From Hyphomicrobiales bacterium (GTDB lineage: Bacteria > Pseudomonadota > Alphaproteobacteria > Rhizobiales > Rhizobiaceae), in assembly GCA_900469445.1 (NCBI GenBank), contig UBXM01000015.1, positions 1 to 63,299 of the forward strand: a stretch of 63,299 bases of DNA, read 5' to 3'. Positions 1 through 8,690 of this stretch are shown piece after piece. Positions within the stretch are counted from its first letter, which is position 1. Each line of letters begins with the position of its first letter. The notes beneath the pieces were generated by a model. It did not search any database. It was not told the origin of the DNA and saw nothing but the letters and a program-made list of their open reading frames with translations. Position numbers and translations under genes: made by a program.

Positions 1-252
1 CTGGCATGCGGAGTGATGGATACGGCACGCCATCAGTTCAGGCTGGAAATTCCGAACGATCTTTGTGTCGTCGGGTTCGACGATATTGAGCAGGCATCTT
101 GGTCATCCTACGAGCTCACCACATTTGCACAGCCGGTGGACCGGATCGCTGAAGAGGCCGTCTCATGGCTTGGGAAGCCGCTTTACGATGCCGGAACCTC
201 CTGCAAATTGTCGGCCGAATTCAACTGGCGTGGTTCGGTGCGGGGCGGTTGA
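1..252 (+). CDS. LacI-family transcriptional regulator, 3' fragment
   Basis: The frame is open from the first base, so the 5' part lies outside the window. The 83 visible residues match the C-terminal sugar-binding lobe of LacI/GalR regulators: the stretch VVGFDDIEQASW is the typical substrate-proximal motif, followed by the usual TFAQPVDRIAEEAV helix. The DNA-binding helix-turn-helix is not visible. Such proteins repress sugar-uptake or catabolic genes until an inducer binds. The neighbour, a decayed PfkB sugar kinase facing it, fits a former carbohydrate locus. Family assignment is firm; the ligand cannot be told. Confidence 0.85.
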   Translation: MACGVMDTARHQFRLEIPNDLCVVGFDDIEQASWSSYELTTFAQPVDRIAEEAVSWLGKPLYDAGTSCKLSAEFNWRGSVRGG

Positions 253-349
253 GGCTTCCATCCCAAGTGTGCGGCTGCTTATGTCTGTGTGGTAATAAGC
301 CCCTCTCCGCCGGGCGCCTGCACAAGACTCCCAAAGCGGATGCCGACCT

Positions 350-874
350 TCAGGCAAACTTGGTCATCGAGACCGATAGCCACACATGGATAAAGCCAGC
401 GTTGAAGGTGTCTCCCGCTCCGGCTGTGTTGAGCCGGTACGATTCAACATCAGCAGGCACCCCTCTTCCGCGCGAGATCATCCTGGCTCCTCGCGCGCTG
501 CCCCTCAGTGCGGCTGTTGGGAATGCCGCCGAGAGTTGACGGCTTGCGGCTTGCACGAAGGCGTTGCCGGTGATCGCGTTGGCTTCCTCAAGGTTTGGCA
601 GAACGAGGTCGACGCCTTCGCAGGCCCGCAAGAGCCCCCGGCCATAAATCAGCGCCGCAACCCAGCTCGGATCGAGCGAAATGGTGAGGCCGCGTTCCTT
701 GGCGCGGGCGATCAGGTCTCGGATCTCGTACAGTGTCGCGAATTCGGCGATACGAAGATGCCGCGCCTCTTCCCAGACGCGGGCCTCCTCAGCTGCGCAC
801 CTCAGTCGTTTCAACTGAGACCCGATTTGCGGGTTCGGGAGATGCGCCAGACGGTCCTTGTTTGCTTGACGCAT
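350..874 (-). pseudogene. PfkB-family sugar kinase remnant
   Basis: The reading frame keeps two recognisable pieces of a ribokinase/PfkB-type kinase: a middle segment (ISLDPSWVAALIYGRGLL, then VLPNLEEANAITG) and the anion-hole/catalytic motif (NTAGAGDTFNAGF, with the catalytic Asp of GAGD present). The N-terminal roughly 120 residues with the substrate lid are missing, the segment between the two pieces (about residues 105-140) is scrambled, and the C-terminus after the catalytic motif is out of register. I read this as a truncated, frameshifted relic. It converges on the LacI fragment, consistent with a lost sugar operon. Confidence 0.75.
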
Positions 875-980
875 AGTCAGGGCGTGCGCGCCAGCTGGAT
901 CTCATCCGCGCGAGGGCCCTGATGACGTAAATCGTTCACTGTGGTAGCGGGTCGTATGGTTCACCATAGGACAATCAGAT

Positions 981-1952
981 TTGCCCACCCAGTTCGATAT
1001 GTTTTCCGACGAGCCGCCGGCTGGAACTGAACTTGCGCTCCGCCAGCCGAGCGAGCGATTTACCTCCCGGCAGATGACGGAGGCGGAAATGGTCGCGCAT
1101 CTGGCCGCGTCCGGACGCTATCGGATCCTGCAGAAGCTCGAGCCGCGCAAGACGGCGGACTTTTTCCGGCTCGGATTCCCTTTGAATGGCATCATCCTCA
1201 ACACCGAGACCACGGGCCTCAATTATCGCAACGAAGAGATCATAGAGATCGGTTTGATTGCCTTCACGTTCAACGAGCGAGGAGAGATTGGTGATGTGAC
1301 CGGTTTTTACGGTGGCCTACAGCAACCCAACAAATCGATCCCGCCCGAAATTACCAAGCTGACCGGCATCACGGACGAGATGGTTTCAGGACAGATGATC
1401 GATATGAAGGCTGTGCGCGCGCTGGTCGCGCCGGCCGATCTCATCATCGCCCACAACGCGAGTTTCGACCGTCCCTTCTGCGAAGCTTTTTCGTCGGCAT
1501 TCTCGAACAAAGCGTGGGCGTGTTCGAACGCAGAGATCGACTGGTCCGGACGCGGCTTCGAAGGCACCAAGCTGGGCTATCTGATTGGCCAGGCCGGTTA
1601 CTTCCATGAGGGCCACAGGGCGATCGACGATTGTTTCGCCCTACTGGAAGTCCTCGATCGAAAGACCGATCATGATTCCGCCAGCCCTTTTGCCGAGCTG
1701 TATCTCAACAGCCAGAAATTCCGCGTCCGCATCTTTGCCGAAAACAGCGCGTTTGATTTGAAGGACCACCTCAAGACGCGCGGTTATCGGTGGTCGGACG
1801 GCAGCGAAGGACGGCCGAAATCCTGGTGGATCGAGGTGGACGAGACAGATCTCGCTGGCGAGCTTCACTATCTGCGAGCCGAAATCTATCGCTATCCGGA
1901 AGCGGACCCGCCGACCAGGTTCCTCACAGCCTTCGATCGGTTTCGCGGCTAA
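981..1952 (+). CDS. DnaQ-like 3'-5' exonuclease with an altered catalytic motif
   Basis: A 323-residue protein with an RNase-T/DnaQ exonuclease fold at about residues 65-225. ExoII (HNASFD, Asp near 163) and ExoIII (HRAIDD, near 212-217) are intact, but the ExoI motif reads LNTETTGL, so the usual first metal-binding Asp is Asn74 (codon AAC at 1200-1202). A conserved C-terminal domain of about 95 residues follows. The TTG start is chosen because it adds the N-terminal peptide QFDMF, which resembles the beta-clamp-binding pentapeptide QL(S/D)LF; the next in-frame ATG would lose it. The neighbours alpha-r14 sRNA and dinB suggest a DNA-repair or replication setting. Fold is confident; activity is in doubt because of the Asp-to-Asn change. 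Confidence 0.85.
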   Translation: MPTQFDMFSDEPPAGTELALRQPSERFTSRQMTEAEMVAHLAASGRYRILQKLEPRKTADFFRLGFPLNGIILNTETTGLNYRNEEIIEIGLIAFTFNERGEIGDVTGFYGGLQQPNKSIPPEITKLTGITDEMVSGQMIDMKAVRALVAPADLIIAHNASFDRPFCEAFSSAFSNKAWACSNAEIDWSGRGFEGTKLGYLIGQAGYFHEGHRAIDDCFALLEVLDRKTDHDSASPFAELYLNSQKFRVRIFAENSAFDLKDHLKTRGYRWSDGSEGRPKSWWIEVDETDLAGELHYLRAEIYRYPEADPPTRFLTAFDRFRG

Positions 1953-2039
1953 CGGTTCGAAAATAGGCAGTTGGTTTCGAAGATATGCATTTCGCGCATG
2001 GCTGGGCTGCGGTGAGATATCTAACTCATTTTGCAGGAG

Positions 2040-2216
2040 GCTGTATAAACGATTCCAACGAAGCGATGTACCTCCTCCCACAGAGCTTCGTGTTTCAGGC
2101 ACCCACTCCTCCTCCCAAGGTTGCCTGAGTGAACAGCGGCACTCCTCCTCCCAGTCGCTGTTCGATTCTTTTCGAAAAGCCTGCCGCTCCTCCTCCCGCG
2201 GCAGGCTTTTTCGTTT
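2040..2216 (+). ncRNA. alpha-r14 family (NfeR1-like) trans-acting small RNA
   Basis: The sequence holds four copies of the anti-Shine-Dalgarno motif CCTCCTCCC, at 2071, 2108, 2144 and 2189. The last three sit in loops of consecutive hairpins: stem 2096-2101/2122-2127, stem 2131-2138/2156-2163 and stem 2175-2186/2199-2210. The third hairpin, followed by T-rich sequence, is also the Rho-independent terminator. Three stem-loops exposing CCUCCUCCC are the published hallmark of the rhizobial alpha-r14 sRNAs (for example S. meliloti NfeR1), which are thought to pair with ribosome-binding sites of many mRNAs. The extra motif at 2071-2079 lies in the 5' region. The 5' end is approximate; I could not assign a promoter. 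The RNA converges on dinB, whose stop is 5 bases past its end. Confidence 0.85.
2175..2216 (+). terminator. Rho-independent terminator of the alpha-r14 sRNA
   Basis: A 12-bp perfect stem (2175-2186 with 2199-2210) has a 12-base loop that itself carries CCTCCTCCC, followed by TCGTTTT. Seen directly in the sequence. Confidence 0.85.
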
Positions 2217-2220
2217 TCTC

Positions 2221-3321
2221 CTACAAGCTGAAATCCAGCTCCGGTTGCTCCTGACTGTTGCCATCACCTTGGATGTCCGCCAGCGCTGAAAGGGTCACGC
2301 CGAGCAATCGCACCGAACGCCTGAACGGATAGACCGTTTTCAGCAGCTCCGAAGCAGCATCGAGAATATCTTTCCCGGTCTTAAAGGGTAGAACGCTGGT
2401 GCGGCTTCTGGTTGCCTGGGTGAAATCCGAATATTTGATCTTCACCGTTACGGTTTTGGCGGAGATGCGTTTGGCCTCGCAATAGGTCCAGACTTTGTCT
2501 GCAAGCGGTTTCAGCTCGCTGGTTGCGCGGTCGAAATCGTCGATATCTCGGCTGAACGTGTCTTCCGCGCCGACGGACTTCCGGACCCGATCAGGCCGAA
2601 CCTGACGGTCATCGATGCCACGTGCGATGCCGTAGAAGTAAGGGCCCGACTTTCCGAAATGCTGTGAGAGAAACTGCAGGGACTGGGCTTTCAAGTCGGC
2701 ACCCGTTTCGATCCCGAGTTTATGCATCTTCTCGGCCGTGGCGGGCCCGACACCGTGGAACTTCTTGACGGCAAGCCTCTCGACGAATGCCGGGCCATTT
2801 TTCGGCGTGATGACAGCCTGACCGTTCGGCTTGTTGAGGTCGGAGGCCATCTTGGCCAAAAACTTGTTGTAAGAGATGCCGGCCGACGCATTCAGTCCGG
2901 TGACCGCCTTGATCTTCGCCCGGATCTCCAGCGCGATCTCGGTTGCAATCGGCATATCTTTGAGGTTTTCGGTCACGTCAAGATAGGCTTCATCGAGCGA
3001 CAGTGGCTCGATCAGTGGCGTGTATTCAGCAAAGATTTCCCGGATCTGCTGTGAGACGGCACGATAGACCTCGAAGCGAGGCTTTACGAAAATCAGCTCA
3101 GGGCATTTTCGCGCGGCCGTGACCGACGGCATTGCAGAATGTACACCGAATTTCCGCGCTTCATAGCTGGCAGCAGCAACCACGCCTCTTGCGGCAGCAC
3201 CGCCGACCGCAAGCGGTTTACCGCGCAGTTCGGGATTATCCCGCTGTTCCACCGACGCGTAAAAGGCATCCATGTCGACGTGGATAATCTTTCGGGTGGC
3301 TGGGGAGGTCATGGCGTCCAT
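2221..3321 (-). CDS. dinB: DNA polymerase IV (DinB), Y-family
   Basis: A 366-residue Y-family translesion polymerase. The palm motif HVDMDAFYASVEQ near the N-terminus and LSLDEAYLDVT near residue 105 supply the metal-binding Asp and Asp-Glu. The helix-hairpin-helix thumb (KFHGVGPATAEKM) and little-finger domain follow, and the C-terminal peptide QPELDF fits the QxxLxF beta-clamp-binding motif. The enzyme copies damaged templates at low fidelity, in complex with the clamp. Two in-frame ATG codons (3321 and 3312) could serve as start. Its 3' end abuts the alpha-r14 sRNA. No LexA box was found by eye. Family is certain; rhizobia often carry several dinB copies, so the exact paralogue is open. 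Confidence 0.95.
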   Translation of the reverse strand: MDAMTSPATRKIIHVDMDAFYASVEQRDNPELRGKPLAVGGAAARGVVAAASYEARKFGVHSAMPSVTAARKCPELIFVKPRFEVYRAVSQQIREIFAEYTPLIEPLSLDEAYLDVTENLKDMPIATEIALEIRAKIKAVTGLNASAGISYNKFLAKMASDLNKPNGQAVITPKNGPAFVERLAVKKFHGVGPATAEKMHKLGIETGADLKAQSLQFLSQHFGKSGPYFYGIARGIDDRQVRPDRVRKSVGAEDTFSRDIDDFDRATSELKPLADKVWTYCEAKRISAKTVTVKIKYSDFTQATRSRTSVLPFKTGKDILDAASELLKTVYPFRRSVRLLGVTLSALADIQGDGNSQEQPELDFSL

Positions 3322-3354
3322 CGAGGCAATCTCAGCGGCTGGTGAGCACTGGCA

Positions 3355-3798
3355 TCACCCACGACGCTCGCGGCGTTTATCATGCTCATCTTCGATCGGT
3401 CCACATTCGCCGCCCGGTCCCCAGACGGTGTCCCGATAGTCAGCCTCGGCATCTGCGAGTTCCTGATCGAATTCCGGATAAGGACGGGTTTCATCGGGCA
3501 GTTCCACCCAAGCGGTATCGTAGGCAAGCGAGGTCCCGACCTGCAATTGAACTGCGTTGGTTTCTGGCCGGTCACATGGCTCATAAGGGAATTTGCCGAA
3601 CCTCAGAAGCAGATCAGCGGCGCCCGGCGAGAAGTAATAGACCCGCGGCTCCTCCTCGCTCCAGTAGAATGCGGCGATATCCCAGTCGAAGCTTTCCAGA
3701 TGCGGCAGAAACAGCTCCTGGTAGTGATCCTGGACAGCCAGATGGAAATCACGTTCCGACATCGACGATTTTGCAGGGTCGAGTTTGAGCCAGCTCAT
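3355..3798 (-). CDS. Conserved hypothetical protein, 147 aa
   Basis: An acidic, Trp/Tyr-rich soluble protein starting MSWLKLDPAKSSMSERDFH. No signal peptide or membrane segment and no domain I recognise. The central part (FDWDIAAFYWSEEEPRVYYF) looks structured and the C-terminus is charged. It lies 33 bases upstream of dinB in the same direction, so the two may share a transcript. Function unknown. Confidence 0.65.
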   Translation of the reverse strand: MSWLKLDPAKSSMSERDFHLAVQDHYQELFLPHLESFDWDIAAFYWSEEEPRVYYFSPGAADLLLRFGKFPYEPCDRPETNAVQLQVGTSLAYDTAWVELPDETRPYPEFDQELADAEADYRDTVWGPGGECGPIEDEHDKRRERRG

Positions 3799-3882
3799 AT
3801 CCGTATCCTCTCAATAGAAAAGAACAAAATAAGAACAATAACGCCGAGAGTCAAATTCGACAAGATCACCTGGCATCGGCGG

Positions 3883-4617
3883 TCACAGCAGGATTGGCTG
3901 CTCAAGCGCCTCTCCGTCTTTTGCAACGACCGACGAACCATACGGCTCACGCGACGAGATGATCAGGGCATCTGCCGGAAGTGACCGGGCAAGCGCCTTT
4001 GCTTCATCCCAAGGGGTCGCATCCAGACATCCACTTTCTCCTGGGTCAGGAGAAGGACTGGCATCGCTTTATCGTGGATCGGTTCCACCAGCGCATTCGG
4101 ATCGGTCGCGTCAGCCCGTCTTTCACCTTCCGCACGTTTTGCCATTGCGGCACGTGGGCGCCAGTAAAGAACATCAGCGACTTCTGTTCGTCACGCCCAA
4201 ACCAGGCATTCGGGACCTTGCCGCTCGGCGCTTGGGCTTTCGGGTCCGGCTCGGCAAAGCTGGTGACCGGAACGATGCATCGGTGCTCTATGCCAAACCA
4301 CCGTTTCCAATGTGAGCTTGCGGATGTTGGTCGTGCTGCGGTCCGCTTCCATGTGGATCAATTCTTCGAGGTTAGCCGGCTTGCCTTTGGCGATGAGTTT
4401 ATCGGCTTTCGTCTTTGCTGCCTTTTCAGCGCAAAGCACGGGGAGGGCAGTCCCCATCGGGCGTGGACGAGCTGTTTTCTGCCATCGCCAGTTGCGTAGG
4501 ATTGGCCCGAACTGATCCGGTTCATCTGATAAGCCGGCATCAGGTTGATCAGGCGCTCGGCATCCTGAGCCATTGCGAAACCCAGTCCTTGTATTCCATG
4601 CAATAAGGGTTGCACAA
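3883..4617 (-). pseudogene. SRAP/YedK-type (HMCES) abasic-site protein, frameshifted
   Basis: Three reading frames together rebuild a nearly full-length SRAP (DUF159) protein of about 245 codons. The N-terminal piece begins at a TTG (4617) and continues Cys-Asn-Pro-Tyr, retaining the Cys next to the start that crosslinks abasic DNA in this family. Middle pieces include LINLMPAYQ, KQLVHARWGLPSP and RSTTNIRKL in different frames. The C-terminal piece carries DPNALVEPIHDKAMPVLLLT with the family's conserved His, then shifts frame again and ends in EALEQPILL. At least four indels break it. In intact form these proteins shield abasic sites in single-stranded DNA during SOS repair, matching the repair neighbours dinB and the exonuclease. 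Confidence 0.85.
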
Positions 4618-4678
4618 TGTCGGCTCCTCCGCGCCACCAGGGAACCAGTATGACCGCAGCGTTTCAATAGGCAGAGGC

Positions 4679-4984
4679 CTAGGCCTCCGTCGCTTTGCAA
4701 AGGACGCGCAGTCTTCGGATCTCATCTGCCAAATTCAACATGCCCACAGCGATCAGCATCTCAATGCCATTATCCCGGCCCGCAATTTCCGCCAGCTTCG
4801 CCATCGCCTGCATGAAGTCCGGCTGGAGCGGAACAATATTGCCACGCAGTTCCAGCAGCTCTCGCTGAGCTGCGACGATCGCCATGCCACTCTCCAGCAG
4901 CCGTCTGCGCTCGAACGGCGTGACATCGTCGATCGTATTGGCAGCGTAGATCAGCTCAGCAACAAAGTCCGTCGTCTGTGACAC
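4679..4984 (-). CDS. Hypothetical helical protein, 101 aa
   Basis: A small, predicted all-helical soluble protein (start MSQTTDFVAELIYAANTIDD) with regular leucine spacing such as RRLLESGMAIVAAQRELLEL. No recognised domain. It ends about 60 bases upstream of the broken SRAP gene on the same strand. Function unknown. Confidence 0.6.
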   Translation of the reverse strand: MSQTTDFVAELIYAANTIDDVTPFERRRLLESGMAIVAAQRELLELRGNIVPLQPDFMQAMAKLAEIAGRDNGIEMLIAVGMLNLADEIRRLRVLCKATEA

Positions 4985-5774
4985 GAAGCAAATCCATCTA
5001 AAATTCTCGTAACCCGGGAAATACCTAATCCTAACACGTCAGCCGAGGTTAATTCGTCTATCACAGCAAGCATCGCCGCATGCATTGTCGCCGTGCAGAT
5101 GAGCCGTCATTCATCCGCGCAGCATGAGAGGATAACCGAATTCGAGATTTAGCATCAATGCACTCACGCCGGTTTGATACAAGGGCATGGGGCGGGTAGA
5201 AATGCTGACAAGCGCTTGGTTGGCTCGATAGAAACGCCGCAGGATGAACTGAGCGCTCTTAAATCTCGCGATGTTTTGAGTATTTCGTGACACGCTCGAG
5301 CTGAGCGCTGATCTAAGTGTAGGAGCACTGGTCCCGCTGATAGGGCCGTGCTCACAGACAAGGGGTACGGCGCTTGGCGCTGGGCGGGATGCAAGGCGCT
5401 TCTGGCGGCCATTGGCAATGGACTCAGCCACAACGACGCCACTGCCCACATGGTCGCTGGTTTTAGGCCCAGCACGGCGAAGAACGCGGTACCAGGCTCG
5501 TATGTTCGCAAACGCGCTTCACGAGCACTGTTTCGCCGCTCGCAAAACGGGATTGGTGGGAGACGCTCCGATGCGCGCTTTCCGTTCCGCCGCCCGTCAC
5601 CGACAATGCCGGTTGCCTTGACGAGCGGCCGCCTGCGAGATCGTTCCGTTGCTGGCCCGAAAACAGGATCCGCTCGAGACCACTTCAGAGAAGACTGGAG
5701 GCGTCGAATAGACAGCCGTCGCCATTGATGCGTGTTTTCCACCGGGCAGTCGCTTCAGGTAAAATCCTTCGCAG
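4985..5774. other. Gene-free stretch of about 790 bases
   Basis: Reading frames exist on both strands (up to 192 codons on the minus strand) but are rich in Arg, Ser, Ala and Pro, have no homologue I recognise and are interrupted or overlapping. I see no RNA gene, repeat or terminator. It may be degraded coding sequence. Confidence 0.4.
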
Positions 5775-6035
5775 CTATCGGCTGAGTGCTCCGCGCCAAT
5801 TGTGATGCATGAAACGGTTCAGTCGGATCATGACGAACTCCGAAACATCTCCGTCGCAGGCTTCCAGCAATTCTTTTTCCGAAAAGCCTTCCGCGAGCGC
5901 TGCGACCTTTATCGCCAGCGCTTCGCCCACAAACTGTTGGGGTTCTTCGAAGGTGCCTGACGAACCGACGCTAGCGACCACATAGCTTTTGCGCTCCGTA
6001 ATCCTGTCATTCAGCCAGTCATCAATGTTCACCAT
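5775..6035 (-). CDS. Small conserved hypothetical protein, 86 aa
   Basis: A soluble acidic protein (MVNIDDWLNDRITERKSYVV), with a mixed strand/helix pattern and ending in HHNWRGALSR. A ribosome-binding-like AGGA lies just upstream. It follows the ABC exporter gene on the same strand, 144 bases downstream, and may share its transcript. Function unknown. Confidence 0.6.
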   Translation of the reverse strand: MVNIDDWLNDRITERKSYVVASVGSSGTFEEPQQFVGEALAIKVAALAEGFSEKELLEACDGDVSEFVMIRLNRFMHHNWRGALSR

Positions 6036-6178
6036 CTGTTTTTCCTCCTCGCGAAATGCGCTTCATAATCTTGCTGGCCAGGTTTTGTTCCCGCGGACCG
6101 TTCGAAGTCGCCTGCGCAACCGGTAAAGGCCTTTGGTCGAAATCTTTCCTACCGCAGCTGTCTCTACAGGTCGGAAGA

Positions 6179-8047
6179 TCACCGAGGTCCGGGCAAAAAC
6201 CTTGAAAGCCTCCCGTGCTTCTTCGGCTTCGGGATGAGATCCACATCACTCACAAGCCTGGCTCCGCCATCGCGCTTTTCAAGCGTGATTTTACGGCTGT
6301 GGAAAGCTTCCAGCTCGGCGCGGTGCCCAACACTGACGATCGTCACATCACGCAGTTCGTCGATCACCATCTGCATGATCTGGTCCTGACTCTTTTCGTC
6401 AAGCGCCGAGGTGGCCTCGTCCATCACGACAATTTCAGGATGATGGAGGAGAAGACGGGCAAATGCGAGACGCTGTTTTTCGCCGCCTGACAGAGTGTGA
6501 TCCCATGGGGCGTCGTCATCGAGTTTCTCTTTGAGATGCCCAAGACCCACTTTGTCCAACGCTGACCCCATGTCGTCAGCCGACCAATCGTCAGCGCCAT
6601 GCGGGTAAGCTACTGCTCTTTTCAGCGTTCCCGATGGAATATAGGGCTTTTGCGGCAGCATGAACAGATTGCTTTCGGGGCGGAAGCTGACACTTCCGCC
6701 ACCCCAGGGCCACAGTCCAGCGATGGCGCGGACCAATGTGCTCTTGCCGGACCCGGATTCTCCTGCGACGAGAACCCGCTCCCCCGGTGCTACGTCGACC
6801 TCTGTCTCCTTAACGACCGCCGTCCCGTCACCCAGCGAAACTGATAAATCGTTCAGGTTTAGGATAGTGTCGCCGGTAGTTTCGCCGCGCTTGATCCGTC
6901 CCAGGGTCTCGCTCTGTTCGGACCGTTCCAGCCCGTCAAGCGACATCATCAGGGAGGCGACGCGGCGTGCACACGCGTTCCAGTCGGCAAGGCGCGGGTA
7001 GTTATCCACCAGCCAGCCAAAGGCAGTTTGGACAATGGTGAAGGCAGACGCCGCCTGCATGACCTCGCCAAGCGACATGCTACCGTCAAGGAATTTTGGC
7101 GCACAGAGTAGAACCGGTATTACCGGTGCAATGAGCATCGAACCATGCGACACGAGCGTCGTCCGCATATACTGGTGAGCGAGTAGCCGCCACTGCCGGC
7201 GCACGTTCCTGAACGATCGGCCGAGCTCGTTGCGCTCTTCTTCCTCACCACCGAGAAGAGCAATACTTTCGCCGTTTTCGCGCACTCGCGTCAACGAATA
7301 GCGAAATTCGGCTTCGACCTGATTTTTCACCTCAGAGACCTGCACAAAGTTGCGGGCAATATAGGCGATCGATCCCGAGGTAACGATGGCATAGATGACC
7401 GCGGCGACGACCAGAAACCCAGGGATCGTGACAAATGTCCCGGCGACTGGCAGCGTTAGCGCGCCGCCAATTGTCCATAAAACTACGATGAAGGTCGACG
7501 CAGACACAAAGGCCGAAATGACGCCGGAGACAAAATCCACGGGAGATTCTGTCGCGATGCGCATGTCTTCCGAGATCCGTGCCTCCGGATTTTGATGGTC
7601 TCCGCCAATGAGGTTGAGTTGATAATAACGTCCATGATCAAGCCACCTGCCGATCAGTGCCTTGGTCAGCCAAGAGCGCCAGCGCCGCTGGATCATCATC
7701 CTGGCAAAGACTTGAATCGTCACTAGTGCGACACTGCCAAGCACCAGAAACGGAAAGATCGTGCCCAGGTGATAGACTGTCGACGCATTGCGCTGTTCGA
7801 TAGCGTCGAAGATTTCGCGGTTCCATACGTTGATCCCGTATTGGAAGCCTACATTCAGGCCGATCAGGACAAGCAATCCAATCGAACATGGCCACGCGAG
7901 GCGGTCTCCATGGCGACCCCAATAGCCACGGGCGCTGATCCAGAAACGCTTGAGCAGATATTTCTTGCGCGCATTCTCAACCTCTTCGGGCGAGAGATGC
8001 GCATTGTCGTCAACCGGGTCGGGAAGGGGCTCGCTCGTGGACGTCAA
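6179..8047 (-). CDS. SbmA/BacA/YddA-type ABC transporter, fused membrane and ATPase domains
   Basis: A 622-residue half transporter. Residues 1-340 hold about six membrane segments of the SbmA/BacA-like type (ABC_membrane_2); residues 390-600 form the nucleotide-binding domain with Walker A GESGSGKST, signature LSGGEKQRLAF and Walker B VVMDEATSALD. It should act as an inner-membrane homodimer; relatives are annotated as vitamin B12, very-long-chain fatty acid or antimicrobial-peptide transporters, and BacA is needed for survival of rhizobia in legume cells. A perfect EcfG-type promoter (8243-8267) faces it about 190 bases upstream, pointing to general-stress control. Family firm, substrate unknown. 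Confidence 0.9.
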   Translation of the reverse strand: MTSTSEPLPDPVDDNAHLSPEEVENARKKYLLKRFWISARGYWGRHGDRLAWPCSIGLLVLIGLNVGFQYGINVWNREIFDAIEQRNASTVYHLGTIFPFLVLGSVALVTIQVFARMMIQRRWRSWLTKALIGRWLDHGRYYQLNLIGGDHQNPEARISEDMRIATESPVDFVSGVISAFVSASTFIVVLWTIGGALTLPVAGTFVTIPGFLVVAAVIYAIVTSGSIAYIARNFVQVSEVKNQVEAEFRYSLTRVRENGESIALLGGEEEERNELGRSFRNVRRQWRLLAHQYMRTTLVSHGSMLIAPVIPVLLCAPKFLDGSMSLGEVMQAASAFTIVQTAFGWLVDNYPRLADWNACARRVASLMMSLDGLERSEQSETLGRIKRGETTGDTILNLNDLSVSLGDGTAVVKETEVDVAPGERVLVAGESGSGKSTLVRAIAGLWPWGGGSVSFRPESNLFMLPQKPYIPSGTLKRAVAYPHGADDWSADDMGSALDKVGLGHLKEKLDDDAPWDHTLSGGEKQRLAFARLLLHHPEIVVMDEATSALDEKSQDQIMQMVIDELRDVTIVSVGHRAELEAFHSRKITLEKRDGGARLVSDVDLIPKPKKHGRLSRFLPGPR

Positions 8048-8242
8048 TTTGGCTCTCCTTCAGCAGACGAATTCGACAACGACCCCCGGGCTTCACCATG
8101 CCGGAGCTCTTCGGCGTGCCAGTTCGTCAACCGTACGCAACAGTGAGGCCCGGCGTCGTCGGAGAGGCTTGGCTCCGGTGTGCCGTGAATGCCGTTATGT
8201 TGATTCGGTAAGATCTATCCAGACGACCGTGAGTTGCTCAAT

Positions 8243-8267
8243 AACGCACTGATCAAAAACCAGTTCC
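8243..8267 (-). promoter_or_regulatory. EcfG/RpoE2-type promoter for the ABC transporter
   Basis: On the minus strand the sequence reads GGAAC, 16 bases, CGTT, an exact match to the alphaproteobacterial general-stress promoter. It lies upstream of and points at the gene starting at 8047. Confidence 0.75.
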
Positions 8268-8391
8268 GATGGCACGCCTCGACGGCTGGATCAACAACGT
8301 CGACGGTCCAACTCTTATGATGAGTAACTCTGTGTCATGACCATCGACCATCATGACCAACGAAAATCTCTGGAGTGCAGGGGAGACCGAA

Positions 8392-8607
8392 TTACGACCG
8401 GGTGTAAATCCTTCTAGTTTCGGTCCCGACGAACGAGCCGTCGTCCTGCGGCTCAAGGTTTTCTCCGGATTCGATGCTAAACCGCCGCCGCAAAGGTAGC
8501 TCGGTACCGAGGTGCGTCTTCACAGTATCGGAGGTTTTCGTCACCTCGACGATCTTTGCGCTGTTACCATCGCCATCGACAGCGTTAAATGTTCGCGTTT
8601 TCTCCAT
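8392..8607 (-). CDS. Hypothetical protein, 71 aa
   Basis: Start taken at the ATG at 8607 (MEKTRTFNAVDGDGNSAKIV), with a GGAG about 12 bases upstream. The short protein looks beta-rich and ends in a charged tail. It lies about 85 bases after the ydeP-like gene on the same strand. It resembles other small rhizobial proteins of unknown role; no domain is recognised. Confidence 0.6.
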   Translation of the reverse strand: MEKTRTFNAVDGDGNSAKIVEVTKTSDTVKTHLGTELPLRRRFSIESGENLEPQDDGSFVGTETRRIYTRS

Positions 8608-8690
8608 TTGTTTCAGTGCTCCGTTGTGCCTATTCACTCGTCTCTGTGCGGGCGTGATGACCTTCGCAGAAATTGGAACAACTCAGGTCG

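Noticed and set aside
5164..5742. A 192-codon minus-strand frame
   Set aside because: Arg/Ser/Ala/Pro-rich, no domain, no ribosome-binding site; other frames of the region are equally unconvincing.
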